Shown here piece after piece: positions 6,885 through 15,052 of a stretch of 60,723 bases of DNA. This DNA comes from Alistipes sp. (lineage in GTDB: Bacteria > Bacteroidota > Bacteroidia > Bacteroidales > Rikenellaceae), in contig JAHHQN010000013.1 in the NCBI GenBank assembly GCA_020026375.1, forward strand, positions 1 to 60,723, in the 5' to 3' direction. The position numbers and the translations under genes are program-made. The notes beneath the pieces are model-generated. The model did not search any database. It saw nothing but the letters and a program-made list of their open reading frames with translations, and was not told the DNA's origin. The number at the start of each line of letters is the position of its first letter. Position 1 is the first letter of the stretch.

Positions 6885-9215
6885 ATGTTGATTAAAACTC
6901 TCTCATTAATATTGGTATTGATGCTCGCGATGCCGGCCTCGGCGGCCGACAGCACCTCTCGGGGCGGACGTCGCGAGGGTGTGGGTGTGGTGATGAGCGG
7001 CGGCGGAGCCAAGGGCCTCTACCATGTGGGAGTGCTCGAGGCGCTGGAGCAGTACGGTGTGCCGATTGACTATGTGGCCGGCACGTCGATGGGTTCCATC
7101 GTGGCGGCCATGTACGCCGCAGGCTTCTCGCCGCAGGACATGCGCGAGATTGTCTATTCGGGCGAAATCAAGGAGTGGGTGTCGGGCAAAATCGACCCCA
7201 ACCGCTACATGTCCTACTACCGCCAGCTGGGCCACAGCCCCTCGTTCGTGAGCTTCCGCTTCGACTTGAAGAGCCGCAAGAACAAGTTCATGATACCCAC
7301 CAACCTGCTCTCGTCGAGTCAGATCGACCTGGCGCTCATGGGACTCTTCTCGCCGGCCAACGAGGCCTCGAAGGGCAACTTCGACCGGCTGATGGTCCCC
7401 TTCCTGTGTGTGGCCAGCGACATGGCCGGCCGCCGTCCGGTGGTCTTCCGCGAGGGCAGTCTCAGCGAGGCGGTGCGTGCCTCGATGTCGATTCCCGTGG
7501 TGTTCAAACCCGTGAAGAAGGACGACATGCTGCTCTACGACGGCGGCATCTTCGACAACTATCCGTGGAAGGCGATGGACAGTGAGTTCCGTCCCGACCT
7601 GATTATCGGCTCCATCTGCACCGACGGCAACAACCCTCCCGACGAGGACAGCAACATCATGGACCAGGTGTTCATGCTCGTGATGCAGAACACCGACTAC
7701 GATATGCCCGAGGAGAAGGGTGTGACCATACGCCGCGGTGTGGCGGCCGGCATGCTCGACTTCGACGCGGCGGAGAGCATCATGAATCAGGGCTATGAGG
7801 ACGCCGTGAAGCAGATGCCCGAAATCCTCAAGCGCGTGAAGCACCGCTACAAGGCCGAGGACTACGCCGCACGCCGCGAGGCCTTCCGCCGCCGCTGCCC
7901 GAAGCTGGTCTTCGGCGACTACCACCTCGAGGGTCTCACCCCTGCACAACGCTCCTACCTGCGCAACTTCGTCAATGTCGACCGCCACTCGGTCGACCGC
8001 CAGCGCAACATGTCGTTCGACCACCTGCGCGACAACCTCTACGGTGTGCTGGCCGACGGCGACTTCACGATGGACTACCCCACGGCCGTCTACGACGATG
8101 AGGCCGGGGCCTACTCCTTCTCGGCGCGCTTCAGGAACAAGCCCAACTTCAAGATTGTCATCGGCGGCAATGTCTCCTCCACGGCCTTCAACCAGGCCTA
8201 CCTCGGCGCACATTACCAGACCATCGGCCGTGTGGCCCACGAGGTGGGTGCCGACATCTACCTCGGCCCGATTTACAACTGGGGACAGGTGGGCGGACGT
8301 CTCGACTTCTACATGTGGAAGCCCCTCTTCTTCGACTATTCGTTCAACTTCGCCGTGCGCAACTTCCGCCACGGGGCGTTCGGCCGCATGACCAAAATCG
8401 ACAACATCGAACAGGTGAAGAACAGCGAGGTCTACATGTCCTACGGTCTGGGAGTACCCTTCCTGCGCCGCAGCGTCTTCACTCTCAAGAGCAATATCGG
8501 TCAGGTCAACTACCACTACGACAGTCCGTTGGCCGATGCCACTGACACCGACCATTCGCGCTTCACGTTCGTGGGCTTCAAGGCCGAAATCGCCCGCAAC
8601 ACCCTCGACAAGTTCCTCTATCCGCGCAGCGGTTCCGACCTCAAGGTGTCGGCCATCTACATCTCGGGTCACGACAAGTACCAGCGCGGCAACAGCAGCC
8701 GTTTTGTCGACAAACACTACCGCGGCTGGTTCGGCGGCCGCTTCTCGTGGGACAAGTATTTCGACCTGCCGGGCTGCAAATGGTTCTCGCTGGGCATGAA
8801 CTTCGACGCGCTGATTACCAACCGTCCGCGCTTCCTGACCGCCGACGCCACGGCCATGTCGATGCCGGCCTACACCCCTATCCCCCACTCCCACATGATT
8901 TACATGCCCGACTTCCGCTCCAACCGCTTCGTGGCTGCAGGCATCATGCCCACCTTCGACTTCAACGAGAATTTCTTCTTCCGTCTGGGTTTCTACGCCA
9001 TGCACCGCGAGCGTCGCGACGACTGGAGCCGCCACAAGTACGGCGTGGCCGACCAACGCTGGCACTACATCTCCGAGGCCTCGCTGGTCTACCATACCCC
9101 GTTCGGGCCGGTGAGTCTGTCGCTCACCAAATATGAGTTGAAATCGTGGAAAAACATGTATCTGACCTTCAATTTCGGCTACCCCATCTTCGCCCCCAAA
9201 GGCACATTCTATTAG
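6885..9215 (+). CDS. Patatin-like phospholipase fused to outer-membrane barrel (type Vd autotransporter layout)
   Basis: 776 aa. A signal peptide (1-20) is followed by a patatin domain (about 33-330) with oxyanion hole GGGAKG (39-44), nucleophile elbow GTSMG (S68) and DGG (D219), so the Ser-Asp dyad is intact. A POTRA-like segment follows (about 343-410, starting near LVFGDYHLEGLTPAQ), then a C-terminal BamA/surface-antigen-like beta barrel (about 430-776) ending in an aromatic residue. This is the PlpD/FplA arrangement, in which one polypeptide carries a lipase and its own translocation pore. It is predicted to be an outer-membrane A-type phospholipase. It stands alone, divergent from pheS, and ends at a bidirectional terminator. 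Confidence 0.92.
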   Translation: MLIKTLSLILVLMLAMPASAADSTSRGGRREGVGVVMSGGGAKGLYHVGVLEALEQYGVPIDYVAGTSMGSIVAAMYAAGFSPQDMREIVYSGEIKEWVSGKIDPNRYMSYYRQLGHSPSFVSFRFDLKSRKNKFMIPTNLLSSSQIDLALMGLFSPANEASKGNFDRLMVPFLCVASDMAGRRPVVFREGSLSEAVRASMSIPVVFKPVKKDDMLLYDGGIFDNYPWKAMDSEFRPDLIIGSICTDGNNPPDEDSNIMDQVFMLVMQNTDYDMPEEKGVTIRRGVAAGMLDFDAAESIMNQGYEDAVKQMPEILKRVKHRYKAEDYAARREAFRRRCPKLVFGDYHLEGLTPAQRSYLRNFVNVDRHSVDRQRNMSFDHLRDNLYGVLADGDFTMDYPTAVYDDEAGAYSFSARFRNKPNFKIVIGGNVSSTAFNQAYLGAHYQTIGRVAHEVGADIYLGPIYNWGQVGGRLDFYMWKPLFFDYSFNFAVRNFRHGAFGRMTKIDNIEQVKNSEVYMSYGLGVPFLRRSVFTLKSNIGQVNYHYDSPLADATDTDHSRFTFVGFKAEIARNTLDKFLYPRSGSDLKVSAIYISGHDKYQRGNSSRFVDKHYRGWFGGRFSWDKYFDLPGCKWFSLGMNFDALITNRPRFLTADATAMSMPAYTPIPHSHMIYMPDFRSNRFVAAGIMPTFDFNENFFFRLGFYAMHRERRDDWSRHKYGVADQRWHYISEASLVYHTPFGPVSLSLTKYELKSWKNMYLTFNFGYPIFAPKGTFY

Positions 9216-9278
9216 TGGAAAAAGAATAATCGTGGTGCGCGAATTTATAAATTCGTGACACGGAATTATAAAATCAGG

Positions 9279-9315
9279 AAAAAGAGCCTCCGACACTGTT
9301 CGGAGGCTCTTTTTT
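9279..9315 (+). terminator. Terminator after the patatin gene
   Basis: Stem AAAGAGCCTCCGA / TCGGAGGCTCTTT with a 6-nt loop and a T-run of six. The A-run on the left also lets it work on the minus strand. Confidence 0.9.
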
Positions 9316-9448
9316 GTTATCTTAATGGGTCGGGGATTTCGTTTTATAAATATAAGTCTCCTCCGTCAGAAAATCAGAAAAATGCACAATTCCCCGATTT
9401 TATAAATTTTATGAGTTTTTTTATAACTTCTATCTCCTCCTTTTGCTC

Positions 9449-9456
9449 TACTTTTG
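9449..9456 (+). promoter_or_regulatory. -7 element of the alcohol dehydrogenase promoter
   Basis: TACTTTTG matches TANNTTTG. The predicted start is near 9463, giving an AT-rich leader of about 55 nt without a Shine-Dalgarno sequence, as usual for well-expressed Bacteroidota genes. Confidence 0.65.
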
Positions 9457-9517
9457 CACTGTCAGATGAAAACAATGACAAACACGAATATTAACAATTA
9501 TAATTTATTTTCTGATT

Positions 9518-10669
9518 ATGGCAAAGTTATATGGTTCTGGTACATTGTACCACGGTAACGGTTCCTTGGAGGAGCTGAAGAACATCGAGGGTAAGAAGGC
9601 GGTCATCGTAACCGGTAAGGGTTCGACCAGTCGCAACGGCAGCTTGCAGCGTGCCGAGGCTATCCTCGCCGAGATGGGCATCGAGTATGGCGTATTCGAC
9701 GGCGTAGAGGCTGACCCCTCGATTGAGACCGTTCGTAAGGGTGCTGCATTCATGGCAGAGTTCCAGCCCGATTGGATTATCGGCCTGGGTGGCACCTCGT
9801 CCATCGACGCGGCCAAGGCCATGTGGGTCATCTACGAACACCCCGACATCTCGTTCGAGCAGATGATTACCCCCTTCGGTATCCCCGCATTGCGCAACAA
9901 GGCGCGTTTTGTGGCCGTTCCCTCGACCAGCGGCACAGGTACCGAGACTACCTCGCTGGCGGTGATTACCGACCGCGAGAAGGGCGTGAAATACCCCCTC
10001 GCCTCTCACGAGCTGCAGCCCGATGTGGCCATCGTCGACGGCGACCTCTGCAAGTCGATGCCTGCCCACATTACCGCCAACACCGGTATGGACGCGCTGA
10101 CCCACGCCATCGAGGCCTATACCTCGAATGTGGACGACAACTACGCCGATGCCTTCGCCAAGGGCAGCATCGAGCTGATTTTCGCTAACCTGAAGAAGGC
10201 GTGCGAGGAGCCCGAGAACGGTGAGGTTCGTCAGAATATGCACGATGCTTCGGCTTTGGCAGGCTATGCCTTCACCAACGCTTGGTTGGGTATCGTTCAC
10301 TCGATGGCTCACCAGATGGGTGGTGTATTCGGTATCCCCCACGGTCGTGCCAACGCGCTGGCTCTGCCCAACGTGATGCGTTACAACTCGAAGGTGACTT
10401 CGCGTTTCGAGGACCTGGCTCGTCTGGTCGGCAAGACCACTGCCAATGAGTTCATCGAGGCGGTAGAGAACCTCAAGAAGGAGATTAATGTCCCCGCTTC
10501 GATTCGCGAGTACGGTATCGAGAAGGAGACTTGGATGAAGGAGGTACACCGCATGGCGGAGAACGCTTATGCCGACATCTGCACCTCGTTCAACCCCCGC
10601 GAGACCTCGGTAGAGGACTTGGAGAAGCTCTACATTGCGCTTTACGAGGGTGAGAAGATTGACTTCTAA
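9518..10669 (+). CDS. Iron-containing alcohol dehydrogenase
   Basis: 383 aa, the full family length. NAD(P)-dependent reduction of aldehydes to alcohols, probably at the end of fermentation. The N-terminal nucleotide fold carries GLGGTSSIDAAKA. The metal site is complete: Asp and His in NTGMDALTHAIEAY, and two further His in VHSMAHQMGG and IPHGRANAL. The substrate (ethanol, butanol, lactaldehyde or other) cannot be read off. It has more T-ending codons (GGT, CGT, GCT) than its neighbours, resembling the ribosomal genes of this window and suggesting high expression. It is monocistronic, between its own promoter and a terminator. Confidence 0.93.
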   Translation: MAKLYGSGTLYHGNGSLEELKNIEGKKAVIVTGKGSTSRNGSLQRAEAILAEMGIEYGVFDGVEADPSIETVRKGAAFMAEFQPDWIIGLGGTSSIDAAKAMWVIYEHPDISFEQMITPFGIPALRNKARFVAVPSTSGTGTETTSLAVITDREKGVKYPLASHELQPDVAIVDGDLCKSMPAHITANTGMDALTHAIEAYTSNVDDNYADAFAKGSIELIFANLKKACEEPENGEVRQNMHDASALAGYAFTNAWLGIVHSMAHQMGGVFGIPHGRANALALPNVMRYNSKVTSRFEDLARLVGKTTANEFIEAVENLKKEINVPASIREYGIEKETWMKEVHRMAENAYADICTSFNPRETSVEDLEKLYIALYEGEKIDF

Positions 10670-10704
10670 TCTGGGTATGATTGAATGATTATAGTGTGAG
10701 CGGA

Positions 10705-10735
10705 GGGAGAGGATTGTGAAATCTTCTCCCTTTGC
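10705..10735 (+). terminator. Putative terminator after the alcohol dehydrogenase
   Basis: GGGAGAGGAT pairs with ATCTTCTCCC around a 6-nt loop (one G-T pair) and is followed by only three T. Position and stem fit a terminator, but the T-run is weak. Confidence 0.6.
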
Positions 10736-11148
10736 AATTATTATGGAGGGCTGTCCTGTCGGGACGGAATTTCCGACCTCGGCGCGCGAGTTGTTGTTTT
10801 GGGTGTTCTGCCTTTTTTGGTTTTCGGGGCAGGCGTCTTGTGGTTTTTGGTCGCGCAAGTTTAAGTTAGTATGTAAGTTCTCGGTCGCAAAACCTGTTTT
10901 TTGGTGGTAGCGTGACCTGTCGCGGTGGAGTCTGTTGCCGATGAAGCCGCAATCCCCACGAGGTCGTCCGAACAAAGTGCCGCTCCGGTTGCCGCCCGCA
11001 AGAGTCGGTGTCGGGTTTTTGTGCAATTGCCCGTTACCGTTTCGGTGGTCGGCGCGGAAGATGTGTCGCAGGGAGATGTCTGCTTGTGCGACAGTCGGTC
11101 AGGCTCGCAAGAGCGGCGAGATGGTGGATGAAAAGTTCCGTCCGCAGG

Positions 11149-11193
11149 CGAAGTCCCCCTTTTCGCGGGGCGGTATTCCCCCGAAAGGGGCTT
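11149..11193. repeat. Long imperfect inverted repeat
   Basis: CGAAG-t-CCCC-CTTTTCG pairs with CGAAAG-GGGG-CTTCG around a 12-nt loop. It is not followed by a T-run on either strand, so it is not an obvious terminator. It resembles a palindromic intergenic repeat or a structured RNA segment; a second copy was not found in the window. Confidence 0.45.
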
Positions 11194-11404
11194 CGTCCTC
11201 CTCCATTTTTCCCCACCTTTCGGTGGCGGTGACACGCTGTCTGTCCTACACCGCCGAAAGGGATAAATATCTCTGTTTTCCGTGGGGATAAGTCCTGTGG
11301 TGGGGACTTACCCTGTGTGGGGGCAGAGGGGCTCTTTGGGGCTGTTTTGCCCTGTGGGGGAGTTGTGGATTTCCTCCCTCGAAAATTCCCCTTTGTCTCC
11401 ACAC

Positions 11405-11442
11405 AAAAAAAATAGCGGTTGTCCCGTCGGGGCAACCGCTAT
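11405..11442 (-). terminator. Terminator of the M13 metallopeptidase gene
   Basis: TAGCGGTTG(C/T)CCCG pairs with its complement around a tiny loop (11413-11441), giving a near-perfect stem of about 13 bp. On the minus strand it is followed by eight T. It lies about 25 nt past the stop at 11465. Confidence 0.9.
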
Positions 11443-11464
11443 AATTATTTGGAGGGGGGAGTGA

Positions 11465-13501
11465 TTACCAAATCACCACGCGCTCCTCCTCGGGCATGAA
11501 CATCGCGCCGTCCTTGATGTCGAACGCCTTGTAGAAGTTGTCGATGTTCTTCAGGGTGGCGTTGACTCTCCACTTGCCCAGCGAGTGAACGTCGAGCTTG
11601 GTCAGACGTGCAATCTCCGCATCGCGGATATTCTGTCCCCACAGGGTGGCGTAGGCCAAGTAGAAACGCTGGTCGGCGGTGAAGCCGTCGATGGCGGCGG
11701 GAGTGGTGCCGTTGAGCGAGTTCTGCAGGGCGGTGTAGGCCACACGCAGACCGCCCTGGTCGGCGATGTTCTCACCCAGACACAAGGCTCCGTTGGCCAT
11801 CAGTGCGGGCTGGCCGTCCTTGGCGGGCAGCACCTCGATGGCGTTGAACTGGTTGACCAGCACCTCGGTCTTCTTCTTGAACGCCTCGGCATCCTCGTCG
11901 GTCCACCAGTTGTTCATGTTGCCGTCCTTGTCGAAGTTGCGGCCCTGGTCGTCGAATCCGTGGGTCATCTCGTGGCCGATGACCACACCGATGGCACCGT
12001 AGTTCACCGCGTCGTCAGCCTCGGGATTGAAGAAGGGAGGCTGGAGAATCGAGGCAGGGAAGCAGATCTCGTTGGTCACGGGGCTGTAATAGGCGTTGAT
12101 GGTCTGCGGCGACATACCCCACTCTGTGCGGTCGACGGGCTGTCCCAGCTTCGAGAGGTTGTCCTTCACATACCACTTCGAGGCGGCCATGATGTTCTCG
12201 AAATAGCTCTTCGAGGGGTCGATTTCGAGGGTCGAGTAGTCCTTCCACTTGTCGGGGTAGCCGATCTTCACGGTGAAGGCGGCCAGCTTCTCCTGTGCCT
12301 TGGCCTTGGTGGCGTCGGACATCCACTCGAGGTTGTCGATGTGCTGCGAGAGTGCCTTCTGGAGGTTCTTGACCATCACCATCATGCGCTCCTTGTCCTT
12401 CTCGGGGAAGTACTTCTCGACATACATCTTGCCTACGGCCTCCGAGAGGGTCGAGTTGGGTACCGACATGGCTCTCTTCCAGCGGGGCTTCTGCTCCTGC
12501 TTGCCCGACATGATTTTGCCGAAGAAGTCGAACGACACGTTGTAGAAGTCGTCGCTCAGGTAAGAGGTGCATGAGCTGAGGTAGTGGGCGGCCAGATAGT
12601 AGCGCAGCTCGTCTACCGAGGCGGTCTTGATGAGTCGGTTGGCGTTCTCAATCGACGAGGGGGTGGTGACGATAATCTTGTCGTAGTCGCCCACGCCCAG
12701 CACCTTGTAGAAGGTGGGCCAGTCGATGGCGTCGTACTTCTTCTCGAAGTCCTTGCGGCTCATGGGGTTGTAGAGGGCGAACATGTTGCGCAGCTCCACG
12801 TTGGTCCACATCTTCTCGGCCAGACGGGTCTCGAGCGATACGACCTTTTCGGTGGCTGTGGCAGCCTCCTTCTCGTCCATGCCCACCAGTGCGAAGAGCT
12901 TCTGGAGGAAGACCTTGTAGCCGGCCAGAATCTCGGCATTCGACTTGTCGAGGTAGTAGTCGCGGTCGCCCATAATCAGGCCGCTCTGCGAGGCGTAGAA
13001 GGCGTTCATGTTGCTGTCCTTGAGGTCGGCCTGCACACCCACCGAGAAGAAGGGCGAAGCGTAGCCGTTCTGCACCTCACTGAACAGACGGGTGAACTCC
13101 TTGCGGTCCTTCATGCCCAGAATCTCGTTGAGCATGCCCATTACGGGGGCGGCGCCCTCCTTGTTCAGACGCACGGAGTCGAGACCCATGTTGTAGAGGT
13201 CGGCGATTTTCTGCTCGACACTGCCCTTCTCGGTCTTCATCTGGGTCATGGCGGTGAACAGCTCGTTGATGCGCTTCTCGTTGTTCTCGTGGAGCATGTC
13301 GAAGCAGCCGTAGCGCGAGTATTCGGGCTTGAGGGGGTGGGCCTTCTGCCAGCCGCCGGTGGCATATTCATAGAAATCGGCATTGGGGGCCACCTCCGTG
13401 TTGAAGTTCTTGAGGTCGATACCCGTGGTCTTTGACTCGTTGCCCGAGTTGCAGGCGGTCAAACAACCCATGGTTGCCAGGATTAAAAGCATCTTTTTCA
13501 T
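11465..13501 (-). CDS. M13 family zinc metallopeptidase lipoprotein (PepO/neprilysin-like)
   Basis: 678 aa. A lipoprotein signal (MKKMLLILATMGCLTAC, Cys17) indicates membrane attachment on the periplasmic or surface side. An all-helical M13 N-domain is followed by the catalytic domain with the zinc motif VIGHEMTHGFDDQGR and the third-ligand motif GENIADQGG, both complete. It ends EERVVIW in place of the CxxW tail of mammalian neprilysins. Role: cleavage of oligopeptides, substrate unknown. The start is the only one giving a lipobox. It begins just after the pgk terminator and has no consensus -7 box of its own, so promoter or read-through is uncertain. Confidence 0.94.
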   Translation of the reverse strand: MKKMLLILATMGCLTACNSGNESKTTGIDLKNFNTEVAPNADFYEYATGGWQKAHPLKPEYSRYGCFDMLHENNEKRINELFTAMTQMKTEKGSVEQKIADLYNMGLDSVRLNKEGAAPVMGMLNEILGMKDRKEFTRLFSEVQNGYASPFFSVGVQADLKDSNMNAFYASQSGLIMGDRDYYLDKSNAEILAGYKVFLQKLFALVGMDEKEAATATEKVVSLETRLAEKMWTNVELRNMFALYNPMSRKDFEKKYDAIDWPTFYKVLGVGDYDKIIVTTPSSIENANRLIKTASVDELRYYLAAHYLSSCTSYLSDDFYNVSFDFFGKIMSGKQEQKPRWKRAMSVPNSTLSEAVGKMYVEKYFPEKDKERMMVMVKNLQKALSQHIDNLEWMSDATKAKAQEKLAAFTVKIGYPDKWKDYSTLEIDPSKSYFENIMAASKWYVKDNLSKLGQPVDRTEWGMSPQTINAYYSPVTNEICFPASILQPPFFNPEADDAVNYGAIGVVIGHEMTHGFDDQGRNFDKDGNMNNWWTDEDAEAFKKKTEVLVNQFNAIEVLPAKDGQPALMANGALCLGENIADQGGLRVAYTALQNSLNGTTPAAIDGFTADQRFYLAYATLWGQNIRDAEIARLTKLDVHSLGKWRVNATLKNIDNFYKAFDIKDGAMFMPEEERVVIW

Positions 13502-13527
13502 AGGTTTCTGATGATTTGTGGGTTTAA

Positions 13528-13557
13528 AAAAAACCGTCGGAGCGAGCCGACGGTTTG
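13528..13557 (-). terminator. Terminator of pgk
   Basis: AAACCGTCGG-ctcgct-CCGACGGTTT on the minus strand followed by six further T. It lies 23 nt past the pgk stop and only about 27 nt before the M13 peptidase start. Confidence 0.9.
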
Positions 13558-13579
13558 TTGATATTCTCGCGCGGGGGGA

Positions 13580-14842
13580 TTAGTCGCGAATGGCAGCTAC
13601 ACCGGGAAGGTCGCCGAACTCGATGTACTCGAGCAGCGCACCACCGCCGGTAGAGATGTAGGATACCTGGTCGGCCAGACCGAACTTGTTGACACAAGCT
13701 ACCGAGTCACCACCGCCGATGAGCGAGTAGGCACCCTTCTTGGTAGCCTCGGCGATAGCCAGAGCCACTTCCTTCGAACCGGTTGCGAACTTGTCGATTT
13801 CGAACACACCCACGGGACCGTTCCACAGAATGGTCTTGCACTCGAGGATATGCTCGCAGAAACGCTTCTTGCCCTCGTCGGCGATGTCGACACCTTCCCA
13901 GCCCTCGGGAATGTTGTTGGCGGGAGCGGTGTTGGTGTTGGCCGAAGCCGAGAAGTCGTCGGCGATCAGGGCGTCGGGCGACATGACGAGCTTGACACCC
14001 TTCTGCTTGGCCAGCTCGAGAATCTCGAGAGCCACGGGGAACATGTCGGGCTCGCAGATCGAGTTGCCGACCTTGCCGCCCTGGGCAGCTGCGAAGGTAT
14101 AGGTCATACCGCCGCCGATGATGATCGAGTCAACCTTCTCGATGAGGGCCTTGATGACACCGATTTTCGACGAAACCTTCGAACCGCCGATGATGGCGCA
14201 GAAGGGGTGCTGGGGGTTCTCCATCACCGAAGCGATGGCCTTCACCTCCTTGCCCAGCAGATAGCCGAACATCTTGTCGTTGGGGAAGTTCTTGGCGATG
14301 AGATATGTCGAGGCGTGCTTGCGGTGAGCGGTGCCGAAGGCGTCGTTGATGTAGCAGTCACCCATGGCGGCGAGCTTGGCTACGAACTCCTTCTGGGGAC
14401 CCTCCTTGAGAGCCTTCTTGGCAGCGTCCTTCTCCTCCTTGGTGGCGTCGGCGGCCAGACCGCGGGGCTTGCCCTCCTCCTCGGCGTAGAAACGCAGGTT
14501 CTCGAGCAGCATCACCTCACCGGGCTTGAGGTTCTTGGCCATTTCGGCAGCCTTCTCACCGATGCAGTCACCGGCGAACATTACTGTGGTGCCGAGGTTC
14601 TTCTCGATGGTCGATACAATCTGCTCCAGCGAGTACTTTGCGTCGGGGTTCTTCTTGGGGCGACCCATGTGCGACATGAGGATAGCCGAACCGCCTTCAG
14701 CGAGTACCTTCTTGATGGTGGGGATAGCCGCACGGATACGGGTATCGTCGGTTACCTCGCCGTTCTCATTGAGGGGCACATTGAAATCAACGCGGATAAG
14801 CGCGCGCTTGCCTTTGAAATCGTAATTGTCAATCGAAATCAT
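13580..14842 (-). CDS. pgk: Phosphoglycerate kinase
   Basis: 420 aa. Glycolytic transfer of phosphate from 1,3-bisphosphoglycerate to ADP; cytoplasmic. The N-terminal substrate domain has the PGK signature (KRALIRVDFNVPLN), the SHMGRPK loop and the basic AHRKHAST patch. The C-terminal nucleotide domain has GGSKVSSKIGV, LWNGPVGVFE and the glycine-rich GGGDSVACVNKFG. All catalytic features are present. It is monocistronic with its own promoter (14899-14906) and terminator. Confidence 0.98.
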   Translation of the reverse strand: MISIDNYDFKGKRALIRVDFNVPLNENGEVTDDTRIRAAIPTIKKVLAEGGSAILMSHMGRPKKNPDAKYSLEQIVSTIEKNLGTTVMFAGDCIGEKAAEMAKNLKPGEVMLLENLRFYAEEEGKPRGLAADATKEEKDAAKKALKEGPQKEFVAKLAAMGDCYINDAFGTAHRKHASTYLIAKNFPNDKMFGYLLGKEVKAIASVMENPQHPFCAIIGGSKVSSKIGVIKALIEKVDSIIIGGGMTYTFAAAQGGKVGNSICEPDMFPVALEILELAKQKGVKLVMSPDALIADDFSASANTNTAPANNIPEGWEGVDIADEGKKRFCEHILECKTILWNGPVGVFEIDKFATGSKEVALAIAEATKKGAYSLIGGGDSVACVNKFGLADQVSYISTGGGALLEYIEFGDLPGVAAIRD

Positions 14843-14898
14843 AATAGTTTGATTTTTAAATATATCTGTAAGAATATTTTACGCTGTTATTATCGTGC

Positions 14899-14906
14899 CA
14901 AAGTTA
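14899..14906 (-). promoter_or_regulatory. -7 element of the pgk promoter
   Basis: Minus strand TAACTTTG fits TANNTTTG. The predicted start near 14892 leaves a leader of about 50 nt that is AT-rich near the start codon. Confidence 0.7.
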
Positions 14907-14974
14907 CGAATTTTTTTCCGATTTGTGAGTCCCCCGACCCGCTTTTTTCATCTTCGGGGGCGCACTTTACCCCC

Positions 14975-15029
14975 TAAAAAGCCCTCCGGCCGTCCTCTTC
15001 GGGGGTGAAGAGCGGCGGCCGGAGGCTGT
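14975..15029 (-). terminator. Terminator of the ABC-2 exporter operon
   Basis: On the minus strand GCCTCCGGCCG pairs with CGGCCGGAGGGC, enclosing a second stem (CTCTTC/GAAGAG), and TTTTTA follows. It lies 24 nt past the permease stop. Confidence 0.85.
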
Positions 15030-15052
15030 AATGACGTCGGGCGAGGGCGGTG

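Larger units (their letters stand above)
9216..9517. other. Intergenic region with terminator and promoter
   Basis: AT-rich region after the patatin gene. It holds a bidirectional terminator (9279-9315) and the promoter of the alcohol dehydrogenase gene (TACTTTTG at 9449-9456). A 79-codon open frame at 9255-9494 spans the terminator and has no protein character. Confidence 0.6.
10670..11464. other. Long non-coding region rich in inverted repeats
   Basis: Almost 800 bp with no credible gene between two genes that converge on it. Visible structures are the dehydrogenase terminator (10705-10735), a long imperfect hairpin at 11149-11193, CCACC-tttc-GGTGG at 11214-11227, a stem at 11284-11312, and the metallopeptidase terminator (11405-11442). 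Open frames here are short, on both strands, and unlike proteins. It may be decayed coding sequence or untranslated RNA; I cannot tell which. Confidence 0.5.

Noticed and set aside
6906..9296. 796-codon open frame antisense to the patatin gene
   Set aside because: Same codon-bias effect; the plus-strand frame has full patatin and barrel motifs.
11019..11400. Possible gene fragments in the region after the alcohol dehydrogenase
   Set aside because: Peptides such as SPFSRGGIPPKGASS come from palindromic GC-rich DNA and appear in several frames; no domain.
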